Assembly (NCBI GenBank): GCA_046565505.1
Contig: JBKHYJ010000061.1
Location: forward strand, 186,001 to 250,000
DNA: 64,000 nt
Origin: JBKHYJ01 sp046565505
GTDB lineage: Bacteria > Acidobacteriota > Blastocatellia > UBA7656
Direction: 5' to 3'
Shown: piece after piece, positions 42,912 through 52,794 of the stretch
How positions within the stretch are numbered: position 1 is the first letter of the stretch
Layout: each line of letters opens with the position of its first letter
Position numbers and translations under genes: made by a program
The notes under the pieces: model-generated
The model's database searches: none
The model's input: the letters and a program-made list of their open reading frames with translations, nothing else
Told to the model about the DNA's origin: nothing

Positions 42912-45041
42912 TCACCGGGGTTTTTCCGCCGTCAGCGTCAACACGCGGTCTTTCCACTGCGACTGCGGGATACTTTTAAGGCCGGGCATCTCCGCCGCCA
43001 GAATGATCAGCTTTCTGACAGGGCCGATCATGGCGAACTCAACTTCGGCTTTGGGCTTGGCCGCTTGTTCGAGCATCGCCATTTTGGCCTCGCGCCACCC
43101 GTCGGGCGGCCCCGTGTCCGCCGCGAGGTACGACAGCGCTTCGAGCCCCGCGACACCCAACTCCGAAAGGTCGCGCGGGAGCTGCTCCGCCTCGCGCAGT
43201 ATAGGCGACTTATCAATCATGGCGTCGAGCGCGGGCCGCACGTCGCGCCATTCGCTGAGAACGTCCTTGATGCGGTCCTGATTCCTGCGGAACATGGGCG
43301 CATCAGATAGCAGGCCGTCAACGAGTGCCGCGAACCGCCGCGCGGCTTCGCTGTCGGGGCGGGCCGCGTCGATCAGCCGCGTCAGCGGCGAGAGCATCGT
43401 CGCGCCGCGGCCCTGATTGCGGCGGTACTCTTTGACGGGCTCGACCACCGCGGCGAGCGTTCTGAGCGGGCCAATCTCCTTCGTCCCGGCCAGCCTGCGG
43501 AGCATCATGTCCACGTTCTTTTCATGCGTCAGCCCTAGCTCTTCGAGCCGTATGCTCACCGCGTCAAGCCTCCTGTACATGTCATCGACATCCGTCACAT
43601 CGCGCGGCGACCACAGTCGCTCCGCGATGGCCGCCGTGCGCGGCCAGATGCGCGAGTCTATGGTCTCCGGGCTGACCCACTCGCCCCACATCGTTGCTTC
43701 GCCGCCGAGGATGTGCGTCAGCTCCTGCGCGGTCAGGTTGCTGTCTGCGGCGACCGGGTCAACCTTGTAGTGCTGCCAGGTCGGGAAGCTGAGGTCTATG
43801 TAATAACCTGAAGACAGGATGCCGTCGTAGCCCTTGCGCGCGGCTTCGGCGAGCGACTGGGGCCCGCGCCACGAATGTATCGCCGTGTCTTTCGGGAGGT
43901 CGGGGTGCAGTATCTCGTCCCACCCGATCATCTTCTTGCCGAGCTTCTGTAGTATCTTCAGCACTCGCTGGTTGAAGTAGGCCTGAAGGGCGTGATTGTC
44001 ATTGATGCCCCTGGCCTTCATGAAGGCTTGAATCTGCGCGTTCCTGGCCCACTGACGGCCCTCGTTCTCATCCCCGCCGATGTGAATGTATTCGTCGGGA
44101 AAAAGCCGAGCCACCTCCGTAAAGAAGCCTTCGAGGAATTTATAAAGCTCCTCGCGAGTGGGGTCGAAGGCGGGGTCGAATATACCCGCCTTGCGCTCGA
44201 TGGCGTATGGGCCGGGCGCGCTGCCGAGCTCGGGGTGCGCGACCAGCCAGCTCGTCGCATGGCCGGGCATGTCGAATTCAGGCATCACGCGGATGCCGCG
44301 CTCGCGCGCGTAGTTGATGACCTCGCGCACCTGCTCTTGCGTGTAGTAGAGGCCGTCCGAGCCCATCTGGTGGAGCCTGGGGTAGCGTTTGGATTCGAGC
44401 CGGAATCCCTGGTCTTCCGTCAGGTGCCAGTGCAGCACGTTGAGCTTGACGGCGGCCATCGCGTCGAGGTTGCGTTTGAGCACCTCCATAGGCTCGTAGT
44501 GTCTGCCCACGTCTATAAGGAGCCCGCGCCACGGGAACCGCGGCTTATCGCGTATGCTCGCCGCAGGGATGAAGTAGCCCTGGCGGTCCGCGTCCAGTAG
44601 CTGCAAGAAAGTTTCGAGCCCGCGCAACGCGCCGACGACGGTCGCGGCTTTGAGCACGGCCTGTTTGTCGGACACGTCGAGCGAATAAGACTCGTCTTCC
44701 TTAAGCGAAGGCACTTCGCTGCCCGGCCCCTGGCATTCGATGACGAGCGCGGCGGACCGCGCGTCGCCCGATGGCGCGCGAGAGAATTCAAAACCCGTCC
44801 GGCCCTCCAGCCTGCGCGCCGCGCGGTTGATGGCCGCTTCGAGCCTCGCGTCCGTGTGCCCGGCCGCCGCGACGCGGAAAGAGGCGTCGATCTTCAGCCG
44901 CCCGGGTTGTAACTGGACGGAGGCGGGCACAGGCATGAGGCGGTGCTGCCGCGACAGCGGCCCGGCAGGTCCTGTTTGCCGCGCAGGAGTATTGAGCGCG
45001 CACAGCAGAAGCGAAGCGATTACGAATCTCGTGTTTTTCAT
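42912..45041 (-). CDS. Glycoside hydrolase family 20, beta-N-acetylhexosaminidase
   Basis: 709 aa from the ATG at 45041, with GAGGGT just upstream; the frame to 45077 is less favoured. The signal peptide is MKNTRFVIASLLLCALNTPA. The GH20 N-terminal domain is followed by the barrel with KLNVLHWHLTEDQGFRLE, PEFDMPGHATSW and the catalytic Asp324-Glu325 in HIGGDENEG. It removes terminal GlcNAc/GalNAc from chitin or glycoconjugate ends. It follows the SIS-domain gene by 32 nt. The C-terminal about 200 residues are helical and not recognised. Confidence 0.93.
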   Translation of the reverse strand: MKNTRFVIASLLLCALNTPARQTGPAGPLSRQHRLMPVPASVQLQPGRLKIDASFRVAAAGHTDARLEAAINRAARRLEGRTGFEFSRAPSGDARSAALVIECQGPGSEVPSLKEDESYSLDVSDKQAVLKAATVVGALRGLETFLQLLDADRQGYFIPAASIRDKPRFPWRGLLIDVGRHYEPMEVLKRNLDAMAAVKLNVLHWHLTEDQGFRLESKRYPRLHQMGSDGLYYTQEQVREVINYARERGIRVMPEFDMPGHATSWLVAHPELGSAPGPYAIERKAGIFDPAFDPTREELYKFLEGFFTEVARLFPDEYIHIGGDENEGRQWARNAQIQAFMKARGINDNHALQAYFNQRVLKILQKLGKKMIGWDEILHPDLPKDTAIHSWRGPQSLAEAARKGYDGILSSGYYIDLSFPTWQHYKVDPVAADSNLTAQELTHILGGEATMWGEWVSPETIDSRIWPRTAAIAERLWSPRDVTDVDDMYRRLDAVSIRLEELGLTHEKNVDMMLRRLAGTKEIGPLRTLAAVVEPVKEYRRNQGRGATMLSPLTRLIDAARPDSEAARRFAALVDGLLSDAPMFRRNQDRIKDVLSEWRDVRPALDAMIDKSPILREAEQLPRDLSELGVAGLEALSYLAADTGPPDGWREAKMAMLEQAAKPKAEVEFAMIGPVRKLIILAAEMPGLKSIPQSQWKDRVLTLTAEKPR

Positions 45042-45073
45042 TCGACCCTCGATCGGTTGGGATTTGCCTTCAC

Positions 45074-46108
45074 TCAAACGGTCCTGGTCACTTTGGCTAT
45101 CGAGCGCGGGCGATCCGGGCTGAGCCCCTTGGCCTTAGCCAGGAGCGCCGCGAACATCTGCGCAGGGATGATGTAGGGGATCGGCGACAGCGTGTCGCTG
45201 ACGCGGTCGGCGATCCTCAGGGCGCGCGTGGCGGATTTGAGCAGGCGGTCCTCGCTCGATATGACTATCGTCTCGGCCCCGAGTTTTTTCAGCTTGCCCA
45301 GCAAATCTCTCATCCCCGCCAGAGTCTTACCCGGCGGCCCGAACAGGAAGGCGGGGAACCCCCTGTCCACCATCGCGATGGGGCCGTGCAGGAAGTCGGC
45401 CGACGAGAATCGCTCGGCCACGACGTAGCAGGTCTCCATCATCTTGATCGCGAACTCGTAGGCGTTGGCGTAATTCAAGCCGCGCCCCACCACCACGCAA
45501 TGGTCCATGTAGGCGTAGCGCTCGACTATCTCTTCGACCTGCGGGCGGAGGCCGAGCGAGCGCGAGGCGAGTTCGGGCAGCCGCCCGACTTCGTCGTATT
45601 GCTTGTTGCCGCCGAGGGCCGAAGCCAGGAGGTGAAAGATCATAAGCTGCCCCGTGTAGGTCTTCGTGGCCGCCACGCTGCGCTCGCGCCCCGCATGAAT
45701 CAAGAAAGTCTCATCGGCTATGCGTGTCATCTCGGAGCTGGCTTCGTTGGTGATCGCGAGCGTCGTCGCCCCGCTGCGCCTGGAATTCTCCAGGACCATA
45801 TTAACGTCCGCGCCCTCGCCCGATTGCGATATGCCGATTACGAGCGCGTCCCTGAGGTCTAGCCTGGCGCGGTAGATCGTGTGGACGGCGGGCGCGGCCA
45901 ACGACACGGGGATTCCCGTGCTGATCTCCAGGAGGTAACGGCCGAACAGCGCCGCGTTGTCGGAGCTGCCGCGCGCGACCAGAACGATCAACCTTATGCC
46001 GCGTTTCTCAAGCGAGTCGGCGAAGCGCGCTATGCGGCGGCCCTCGCGCCTGATCGTGCGTTCGAGCGCGGCGGGCTGCTGCTGAATTTCGGCGAGCATT
46101 AAGGACAT
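45074..46108 (-). CDS. SIS-domain amino-sugar isomerase/deaminase (NagB-II/AgaS-like)
   Basis: 344 aa with two SIS folds: LIVLVARGSSDNAALFGRYL and ISQSGEGADVNMVLENSRRSG in the first, CVVVGRGLNYANAYEFAIKM and ERFSSADFLHGPIAMVD in the second. The phrase ETFLIHAGRERSVAATKTYTGQL matches the isomerase half of GlmS and the NagB-II glucosamine-6-phosphate deaminases. No glutaminase domain is present, so it is not GlmS. It likely processes glucosamine-6-phosphate released after the GH20 step. Confidence 0.88.
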   Translation of the reverse strand: MSLMLAEIQQQPAALERTIRREGRRIARFADSLEKRGIRLIVLVARGSSDNAALFGRYLLEISTGIPVSLAAPAVHTIYRARLDLRDALVIGISQSGEGADVNMVLENSRRSGATTLAITNEASSEMTRIADETFLIHAGRERSVAATKTYTGQLMIFHLLASALGGNKQYDEVGRLPELASRSLGLRPQVEEIVERYAYMDHCVVVGRGLNYANAYEFAIKMMETCYVVAERFSSADFLHGPIAMVDRGFPAFLFGPPGKTLAGMRDLLGKLKKLGAETIVISSEDRLLKSATRALRIADRVSDTLSPIPYIIPAQMFAALLAKAKGLSPDRPRSIAKVTRTV

Positions 46109-46130
46109 ATGATCCGGGCGCGGGGGCGCG

Positions 46131-47858
46131 CTATTTTGCCGGGCGGGCGAGTTCCTTCTGTTCTACGACGCCTTTGCCCTCTTTAATGACCAGGATTTTA
46201 TTTACGCCCAGGGCCTCGGCCTTGGCGCCATCTATTTTATCGACCGCGCCGCCCGGCCAGCGGATTTCTATGAGGTCTATCTTCGCCCGCTTCTCGAGGC
46301 CGAAATGCAGCCTGAGGTCGTTGTGCGAGATGTAACTCGCGCCGCTGCGCACCTCGTCGACGGACGTGAGGTCGCCGCTCACGACCTTCACGCGCGCCCC
46401 TATGCCATCGCGGTTGCTGCGGTCGCCGACGGTTTTAATGAGCACCGAATTGTTGGCGTTCCCCCCGTCGTTGCGCAGGAGTGAGGGCGCGCCGTCGAGG
46501 TCGCCGACGACTATGTCAACGTCGCCATCGTTATCAATGTCGCCGAAGGCCGCCCCGCGGCTGACGCGCTTTTCCATCAGCGCCTCGCCCGACTGCGCGG
46601 CCACCTCCGAAAACGTCCCGTCGCGGTTGTTCTTGTGGAGGAATTTGCGCTGGCGGTAGCCCGCGTCTAAATTCGCCTTATCGACCTGCGGGTAGACATG
46701 CCCGTTAGCCACGAACAGGTCGAGCCACCCGTCGTTGTCGTAGTCGAAAAATTTCGTCCCCCAGCCCACGTAAGGCATGCTCACCTCCGCCACCTTCGCC
46801 GCGTACGAAACGTCCGCGAAAGTGTTAGCCCCGAGGCCGCGGTACAGCACGTTGTATTCTTGAGAAAAATTCGTGGCGAAGATGTCGAACTTCCCGTCAT
46901 GGTCGTAGTCGCCGACGCTGACCCCCATGCAGGCCTGCTCGCTGCCGTTCTCGTTGACGGCCGCGCCCGACACGAACCCTATGTCTTTGAAAGTGCCGTC
47001 GCCTTTATTCCTGTAAAGGAAGTTCGGCGTGGCGTCGTTGGCGACGAAGATGTCAACGAACCCGTCGCCGTCGAAATCGCTGCACACGACCCCGAGCCCG
47101 TAATACCCATTGGGGTCCGACACGCCCGCTTTGGCCGAAACGTCCGTGAACGTCCCATCGCCATTATTGTGATACAGCGTGTCGCCCGCCCCGTGCAGCC
47201 CCCTCGGCCCGCACTGCACGGATATCCCCCTGTAGAGGCAGGGCCGGTCCTTGTCGGGCAGTTTGTTAACGTCGAAATCGACGTAGTTGGAGACGAACAG
47301 GTCGAGGTTGCCGTCATTGTCGTAATCGAAGAACGCGGAGCCGGTGGACCAGCGCGGGTCGCCCACGCCCGCCGCCTTCGTCACGTCCGTAAAAGTGCCA
47401 TCGCCATTATTCTTCAGCAGGTGGTTCGGCCCCAGGCACGTCACGTAGAGGTCGTCCCACCCGTCGTTGTTATAATCCCCGACGCATGCGCCCATGCCCC
47501 AACCCATGTCGCCGACCCCGGCCTTGCGCGTCACGTTCGTGAATGTGCCGTCGCCATTGTTGTGGTAAAGCTCGCTCTGCGGCCTGGCCGCAGACTTCAA
47601 CAAATCCATCGTGAGCGAGTTCACAAAGTAGATGTCGAGCCGCCCATCGTTGTCGTAGTCGATCAGGGCAACGCCCCCGCTCATCGACTCGACTATGTAG
47701 TTCTTCTCGGGCGACGATACGTGCTTGAACGTCACGCCCGATTGATTCGTCACATCGGTGAAGCGCACCACGCCATTGACGGCCGCGGCTTCCGGCGGCG
47801 CGGGCGCGGAGAGCAGCAGGATCGATAACGCTATTGACGGCCACTTCCTAGAAAACAA
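46131..47858 (-). CDS. Secreted FG-GAP/VCBS repeat protein with UnbV/ASPIC C-terminal domain
   Basis: 575 aa. I take the TTG at 47858: GAGGTGG lies 6-8 nt before it, and translation then begins with a signal peptide (FSRKWPSIALSILLLSAPAPPEAAA); the longer frame would overlap the TPR gene. Repeats of the form DYDNDGRLDIYFVN, NNGDGTFTNVTRKAGV and YDNDGWLDLFVANG are calcium-binding FG-GAP/VCBS blades of a beta-propeller. The C-terminus matches UnbV/ASPIC (LHFGLEKRAKIDLIEIRWPGG). The TPR gene precedes it by 22 nt. Probably an outer-membrane or surface protein. A paralogue lies at 50982. Confidence 0.88.
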   Translation of the reverse strand: MFSRKWPSIALSILLLSAPAPPEAAAVNGVVRFTDVTNQSGVTFKHVSSPEKNYIVESMSGGVALIDYDNDGRLDIYFVNSLTMDLLKSAARPQSELYHNNGDGTFTNVTRKAGVGDMGWGMGACVGDYNNDGWDDLYVTCLGPNHLLKNNGDGTFTDVTKAAGVGDPRWSTGSAFFDYDNDGNLDLFVSNYVDFDVNKLPDKDRPCLYRGISVQCGPRGLHGAGDTLYHNNGDGTFTDVSAKAGVSDPNGYYGLGVVCSDFDGDGFVDIFVANDATPNFLYRNKGDGTFKDIGFVSGAAVNENGSEQACMGVSVGDYDHDGKFDIFATNFSQEYNVLYRGLGANTFADVSYAAKVAEVSMPYVGWGTKFFDYDNDGWLDLFVANGHVYPQVDKANLDAGYRQRKFLHKNNRDGTFSEVAAQSGEALMEKRVSRGAAFGDIDNDGDVDIVVGDLDGAPSLLRNDGGNANNSVLIKTVGDRSNRDGIGARVKVVSGDLTSVDEVRSGASYISHNDLRLHFGLEKRAKIDLIEIRWPGGAVDKIDGAKAEALGVNKILVIKEGKGVVEQKELARPAK

Positions 47859-47880
47859 ATCTGACCACCTCGCTTGCCGC

Positions 47881-50088
47881 TCAGGGATTCGCCCGGTTGC
47901 GCTCTTTGTCTTTGAGCCGTTTGAACTCCTCGAAGGACTTCTGCCCGTCGGACTCGCGCCCGGCAGCAACGTAGGCGCGGCCGAGCTGGTAATGAATGTG
48001 CGGCTTGTCGGGCCCGAGCTTCGCCGCCGCTTCCAGGCTTTCGATGGCCCCCTTCACGTCGCCCTGCGCGAGCAAGGCCTTCCCGAGCTCGAACCTCGCG
48101 TCCGCGTAATCCGGCCTGGCCGCGATCACCTCCCTCATCAGCTTCATGCCGCGGGCGGATTGGCCCCTCGACAGCAGCACGAAGGCCAGGTGATACTTCG
48201 CCTGGTCGTCCCCGGGGCTTATGGCAAGCTCCGCCTCGAACTGGCGTTCGGCCTCGTCGAACTTGCCCATCTTGATGTAGATCAGGCCGGAGTAATAGTG
48301 CGCCATCGGCAGGCGCGCATCCATCGCTGAAGCCTTCCCGAGTTCCTCCAGTGCTTTGAGGTCCTCGTCCCGCGCGTCGTACGCCTGGCCGAGCAGCAGG
48401 TGGACCTGCGGGCTGTCGCCATTCGCCGCGAGCATCTTCTGAATGACATCGCTCGCCTCGGCGACCCTGCCCTGCTTTAAGAGCGACAGGCTCAGCATGT
48501 AGTGCAGGCCGACGTTGTCGGGTTTCGACGGCAGCACTTCTCCCAGGAGCGCCGAAGCCCTCGCGTAATCATCCGCCATGAAATAACACATCCCGAGGAG
48601 GTGTTTGGCAGATAGATTCGCCGGGTCACGCCTGACCTCAGCCTCCAGCGGGGCGATGGCCTCCTTGTACAGCTCTGCCTTGTAACAGGCGAGGCCGAGG
48701 TTGTAATTGGCGCCCGGCAGATTCGGGTCCCGGCCAATCGCGGACCGGAACTGTTCTATCGCGGAGCGGAAATCCTGCCGCTCTGCGTATAACCGCCCGG
48801 CCTGGTTATGTATCTTCGCGACAACCCCCGAGTAGAGCGCCTCGGAGTCCTTAAATTTTGCGCCAGCAGCCGCGCCCGACGCGCCCGCGGCCGAGAGGGC
48901 CTTCTCTTCTTCCGTGGGGCCGGACTGTAGGCCTTTGTATTCTTCAGTCTTCAAATAGGCCAGGATCTTTTCCCGGTCGGTCGCCAGCTCTTTGGCCTTC
49001 AGCTCCCTGGAGATTTCCAGCTCCTTCTCACCCTGTTCGGGGCGGCCTGTCCTGACCAGGGATTGTCCGAGCAGAAAGTGCGCCTCCGCCGCGTGCGGGC
49101 TGATCTCATCCATTCGGGGGTTGAGCGCCATAGATTTTCTCAGCGACTCGACGGCCTTCTCGAACTGCCCCAGCCCGTGGTACGCGTTCCCGAGGAAGAG
49201 GTACACGTCGGGGTTTTGCGGCCTGAGCCGCGCCGCGTTCTCCAACAGGGCGGCCCCCTCTTCGTATTGCCTCTCGATTACCAGGACCAACCCCAGGTTA
49301 TAGATCGCGAGGAACTCGTCGGGGTAAGTCGCCAGCTCGGCCCTGAACTCTGCGGCCGCTTCTTTGAGCCTGAGCGTGCCGTCTTTCAGCAGGATTGACA
49401 GGCCGAGGTTGTAATGGGCGTAACGATATTTTCTATCCAGCGCGATGGTATTCTTGAACTCTTCGATCGCTTCGTCCAGGTAGTTCATTTCCCTGTAGGC
49501 CCTGCCGAACAGGTTATGAACTTCGGGCCTGTCGCCCAGGTTTAAAAGCATACGGGCGAAAATCTGCCGGGCGGCCGGCAACTGCTGCCGCTTGAGCCGG
49601 GCCAGGGCGAGCGTGTAGCCGGTGTCAAAATCATCCGGCGCGGCCTTCAAAGCGGTGTCAAGCTCGGCGGCGGCCTTGTCGAATTCGCGAAGCATGAAAT
49701 AAACCTTGCCGAGCATCTGATGCGCCAGGGGGCTTCGCGCGTTAGCTTCGAGGGCTTTCTTGAGCGGGCCGATGGCCTTGTCATACTCCTGCGCATGAAA
49801 ATACGCGGTCGCCTGATTAATGAGGACCTCCTCGGAGGTTTTCCCGTTAGCCACCGCGCGGCCAATCGCCTCGATTGCCTTCGTGTACTCCCCCTCCGCC
49901 AGTAGGACTTTCCCGAGGCCGTGGTACGCCTCGCCCAGCGCGGCCTTGTATTCGGCTTCGGCCTCGGCGTACTTGCCGGCGTTATGGAAATCTTGTGCCG
50001 CCTTGTAATGCCTCTGAATTGAATCGACGGGGGCTTGAAAAGCCAGCGCCAGAAACAAGAGAGGGAAAAGAGCCAGGCGAGAGTACAT
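47881..50088 (-). CDS. Secreted TPR protein
   Basis: 735 aa with signal peptide MYSRLALFPLLFLALAFQ. The rest is a long array of TPR units such as GKYAEAEAEYKAALGEAYHG, LGKVYFMLREFDKAAAELDT and YHLAFVLLSRGQSARGMKLM. It is a scaffold, with no enzymatic domain. It is co-transcribed with the FG-GAP/UnbV gene 22 nt downstream. A gene remnant next to the TonB receptor (54341-54544) closely resembles its N-terminus. Confidence 0.9.
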   Translation of the reverse strand: MYSRLALFPLLFLALAFQAPVDSIQRHYKAAQDFHNAGKYAEAEAEYKAALGEAYHGLGKVLLAEGEYTKAIEAIGRAVANGKTSEEVLINQATAYFHAQEYDKAIGPLKKALEANARSPLAHQMLGKVYFMLREFDKAAAELDTALKAAPDDFDTGYTLALARLKRQQLPAARQIFARMLLNLGDRPEVHNLFGRAYREMNYLDEAIEEFKNTIALDRKYRYAHYNLGLSILLKDGTLRLKEAAAEFRAELATYPDEFLAIYNLGLVLVIERQYEEGAALLENAARLRPQNPDVYLFLGNAYHGLGQFEKAVESLRKSMALNPRMDEISPHAAEAHFLLGQSLVRTGRPEQGEKELEISRELKAKELATDREKILAYLKTEEYKGLQSGPTEEEKALSAAGASGAAAGAKFKDSEALYSGVVAKIHNQAGRLYAERQDFRSAIEQFRSAIGRDPNLPGANYNLGLACYKAELYKEAIAPLEAEVRRDPANLSAKHLLGMCYFMADDYARASALLGEVLPSKPDNVGLHYMLSLSLLKQGRVAEASDVIQKMLAANGDSPQVHLLLGQAYDARDEDLKALEELGKASAMDARLPMAHYYSGLIYIKMGKFDEAERQFEAELAISPGDDQAKYHLAFVLLSRGQSARGMKLMREVIAARPDYADARFELGKALLAQGDVKGAIESLEAAAKLGPDKPHIHYQLGRAYVAAGRESDGQKSFEEFKRLKDKERNRANP

Positions 50089-50199
50089 TTCAGAACCTTC
50101 CTATTTCGATTGCCCGTTGAGGTCGCGCCTGAAATCCAGGGCGAGCTAGCATGCTAACACATAACCCACGGGCGGTCGTAAGCGGCGCCCGCCGCGCGG

Positions 50200-50835
50200 T
50201 CATTTAGGCGACTTGTTCAGCCTGTCCGCGCTCCTCTTTATGCTGCCGCTTAGCTGTATGATGCTCATGAGATCGCCGCCCGCTTTCTTCGATTGCTCCA
50301 CGTCATTTATGCCCGGAGTCTTCAGGACGGGGTTTTCGATGAAGATGGCGATACGGTTACAGAGGCGCACGAGCGCGCCCTTCATCTCCTCGTCATTGAA
50401 CTCGGCGGTGTTGTTCTGATTCTTTTCCTTGTCGTTCGGCGCAGGCGGCATCAGGTACACCTTGAGCCGGTCGGCGCGCTTGTATATCTCTCCCGCCTTG
50501 TCCGAAATCACCTTGTAGTCGAGCGGCTTGTTTGCCAAAAGGTCACGCACCATCTCATTACGAATGACCTGGATTTGCTTAAAGTCTTGCCGGACCTGCT
50601 CGACCGCGGCCTCGATACGTTTCTGGTCCCTCTTCTCCGCTTCGACCCCGACATCGACTTTACGGAGTATCGTTTCGCGCACCTCCCTCTGACGCTGCGC
50701 GCCCTTCGGGTCTATGGGGCCGGGCGGCGGGCCGGGCTGCTGTGCCGCCGCGCTTGACCTGGCCGCTAATAAAGAAGTAACCGCGGCGAGGCAGAAAACG
50801 AACCGGATTGCTAACAGGGGTCGTCGGTTTATCAT
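50200..50835 (-). CDS. Secreted helical protein of unknown function
   Basis: 211 aa from the ATG at 50835 (AAGGAG 8 nt upstream), with signal peptide MINRRPLLAIRFVFCLAAVTSLLA. The mature part is helical and charged (QRQREVRETILRKVDVGVEAEKRD; LKVYLMPPAPNDKEKNQNN). It stands between the two TPR/UnbV modules in the same direction. No family recognised. Confidence 0.75.
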   Translation of the reverse strand: MINRRPLLAIRFVFCLAAVTSLLAARSSAAAQQPGPPPGPIDPKGAQRQREVRETILRKVDVGVEAEKRDQKRIEAAVEQVRQDFKQIQVIRNEMVRDLLANKPLDYKVISDKAGEIYKRADRLKVYLMPPAPNDKEKNQNNTAEFNDEEMKGALVRLCNRIAIFIENPVLKTPGINDVEQSKKAGGDLMSIIQLSGSIKRSADRLNKSPK

Positions 50836-50981
50836 AGCCAGTCTCCTTCCCCGCCGCTTCTGAAGATTGCCGGGCGCCTGTGAGAGTTCCGTCGCCGTTT
50901 TTATTGCGCCTGCCCGCCGCATCAGCGTGCCGTGCAGTACCTCGCCCTCACGCTGAGATGACGCGCGGTCAGGCGTCACGC

Positions 50982-52700
50982 CTACTTCGCCACCGCCGTT
51001 CTGCCCCTGGCGACCCCTTCGCCTTCAATCACCTTAACGTAAGCGTTGAGCGGCAGATTCGTCAGCCTGTCGACTTTGCCGCTCGGCCAGCGAACCTCTA
51101 CGCCATCGATACTCGGGGCTGAGCCGAGGCCTAGCACCTCGCGCGGGTCGTGCGACGCCAGGTAGCTGCCGCCGCTCGTTCTCAGGCGAGTCCTCCGCAC
51201 GCCGCCGGCCTGCCAGGTGATGGTCGCGCCCACGGCCGCGGGGTTGCTCGCGGTGGCGACCAGTTGCAGGCCGACCCAGTTGTTCCGGTTGCCGCCGTCG
51301 TTCCGCGCCAGCAGCGGGGCCTGGCCGTTGTTGGAGACCAGCACATCGAGGTCGCCGTCGTTATCGAAATCGCCCACGGCCATTCCCCGCGCGGAAAAAT
51401 CTTTGGAGAAGATGCCGCCTGATTGCAAGCTCACGTTTTTGAACCCGCGGCCCGTGTTCTCGAATAACAGCAGCGGCTCTTTGTATTTCACCTTCGCGAC
51501 TCGTGCTTCGATCATGTCGTCGGGGTGGCCGTTGGCTAAGAACAGGTCCGCGTCGCCATCGTCGTCGTAGTCAAAGAATTTCAGCCCCCACCCGCTCAAC
51601 AGTTGCGTGGCCGGGGCGATTTCGCCGGGCTGATCCGCAAAGGTCAGGTCTTTCTGGTTGCGGTAGAGGCTGAAAAATTCCTGGTCTATATTAGCGACGA
51701 AGAGGTCCTGCCAGCCATCTCCATCGTAATCCCCCGCGTCGACGCCCATCCCCGAGCGCGGCCTGCCGGCCTCACTGTAGGCTACGCCCGCGGCCAAGCC
51801 CGCCTCTTCAAATTTGCCGCCGCCCTTATTGACGAAGAGGAAATTCGGCATTGTGTCGTTGGCGACGAAAAGGTCCGTCAGGCCGTCGTTGTTGACGTCG
51901 GTGGCGACCGCGCCGAATGATTTGCCGGGGGAGTCGGCGATGCCCGACGCTTTGCTCACGTCCGTGAACGTGCCATTGCCGTTGTTGTGAAACAGGCGGC
52001 TAGGGCTGGGCTTGAAGAGCCGCGGGACGCAGTAGTAACGCCGGCTCATCGTTTCGTCCGTGCAGAGCGTTATCTGCGACTTGTCGTAATGGACGAAGCT
52101 GGAGACGAACAGGTCGAGCTTGCCATCATTGTCATAGTCGAACCAGACGGCGCAGGTGGACCAGCCCGGGGCGGCCACGCCGGCCTTGTCTGTCACGTCC
52201 GTGAACGTCGCGTTCCCATTATTACGGTACAGAATATTCCGCCCATAGCTCGTCACGTAGAGGTCGACCCACCCGTCCCCATCGTAGTCCGCGGCGGCCA
52301 CGCCCATCCCGAAAGTCCCGCCGCCGACGCCCGCCTTATCCGTCACGTCCGTAAATGTGGCGTTGCGGTTATTGTGGTATAGCGCGTTCTTGAGCGGGAC
52401 GGTCGGTGTATAAAAGTCCGAAGCGCCGCTGTTGACCAGGTAGATGTCCATCCACCCGTCGTTGTCATAGTCGAAGAAGGCGCAACCTGCCCCGACCGTT
52501 TCCGGCAGGAAGCGTTCGGGCGAATGTGCGTTATTGTGGACCCAGGTGATGCCGCTCACCTTAGACGGCACTTCTTCAAACGTGACGGCGGCCTTCGCGG
52601 CGGCGGTCGACCGCCGCGCCTGGCAGTCGAACGGCAGGCCGGCGACGACGACGACAACCGATATAAGTATGACGGCCCTGGTTTTCACGATATACGTCAC
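50982..52700 (-). CDS. Secreted FG-GAP/VCBS repeat protein with UnbV/ASPIC C-terminal domain (second copy)
   Basis: 572 aa from the GTG at 52700; a GTG four codons later (52688) is an alternative. The N-terminus is a signal peptide (KTRAVILISVVVVVAGLPF). Blades read DYDNDGWMDIYLVNSG, NNRNATFTDVTDKAGVG and YDGDGWQDLFVANID; the C-terminus matches UnbV (VLGLGSAPSIDGVEVRWPSGKVD). A paralogue of the gene at 46131, in a second TPR/UnbV pair. Calcium-bound surface beta-propeller expected. Confidence 0.87.
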   Translation of the reverse strand: MTYIVKTRAVILISVVVVVAGLPFDCQARRSTAAAKAAVTFEEVPSKVSGITWVHNNAHSPERFLPETVGAGCAFFDYDNDGWMDIYLVNSGASDFYTPTVPLKNALYHNNRNATFTDVTDKAGVGGGTFGMGVAAADYDGDGWVDLYVTSYGRNILYRNNGNATFTDVTDKAGVAAPGWSTCAVWFDYDNDGKLDLFVSSFVHYDKSQITLCTDETMSRRYYCVPRLFKPSPSRLFHNNGNGTFTDVSKASGIADSPGKSFGAVATDVNNDGLTDLFVANDTMPNFLFVNKGGGKFEEAGLAAGVAYSEAGRPRSGMGVDAGDYDGDGWQDLFVANIDQEFFSLYRNQKDLTFADQPGEIAPATQLLSGWGLKFFDYDDDGDADLFLANGHPDDMIEARVAKVKYKEPLLLFENTGRGFKNVSLQSGGIFSKDFSARGMAVGDFDNDGDLDVLVSNNGQAPLLARNDGGNRNNWVGLQLVATASNPAAVGATITWQAGGVRRTRLRTSGGSYLASHDPREVLGLGSAPSIDGVEVRWPSGKVDRLTNLPLNAYVKVIEGEGVARGRTAVAK

Positions 52701-52794
52701 TCTTCACAATATCGGCCGCCGGGTTTCAAGTCCGTCGCCGCGCGAACCAAGCATTCTCGTAACTCGCGACCGGGCGCGGCGGCGGCAAACGCGA

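Noticed and set aside
46698..47828. 376-codon plus-strand open frame
   Set aside because: Lies wholly antisense to the FG-GAP/UnbV gene; its translation is Val/Arg/His-rich and irregular, as expected from the reverse of a repeat-rich high-GC gene.
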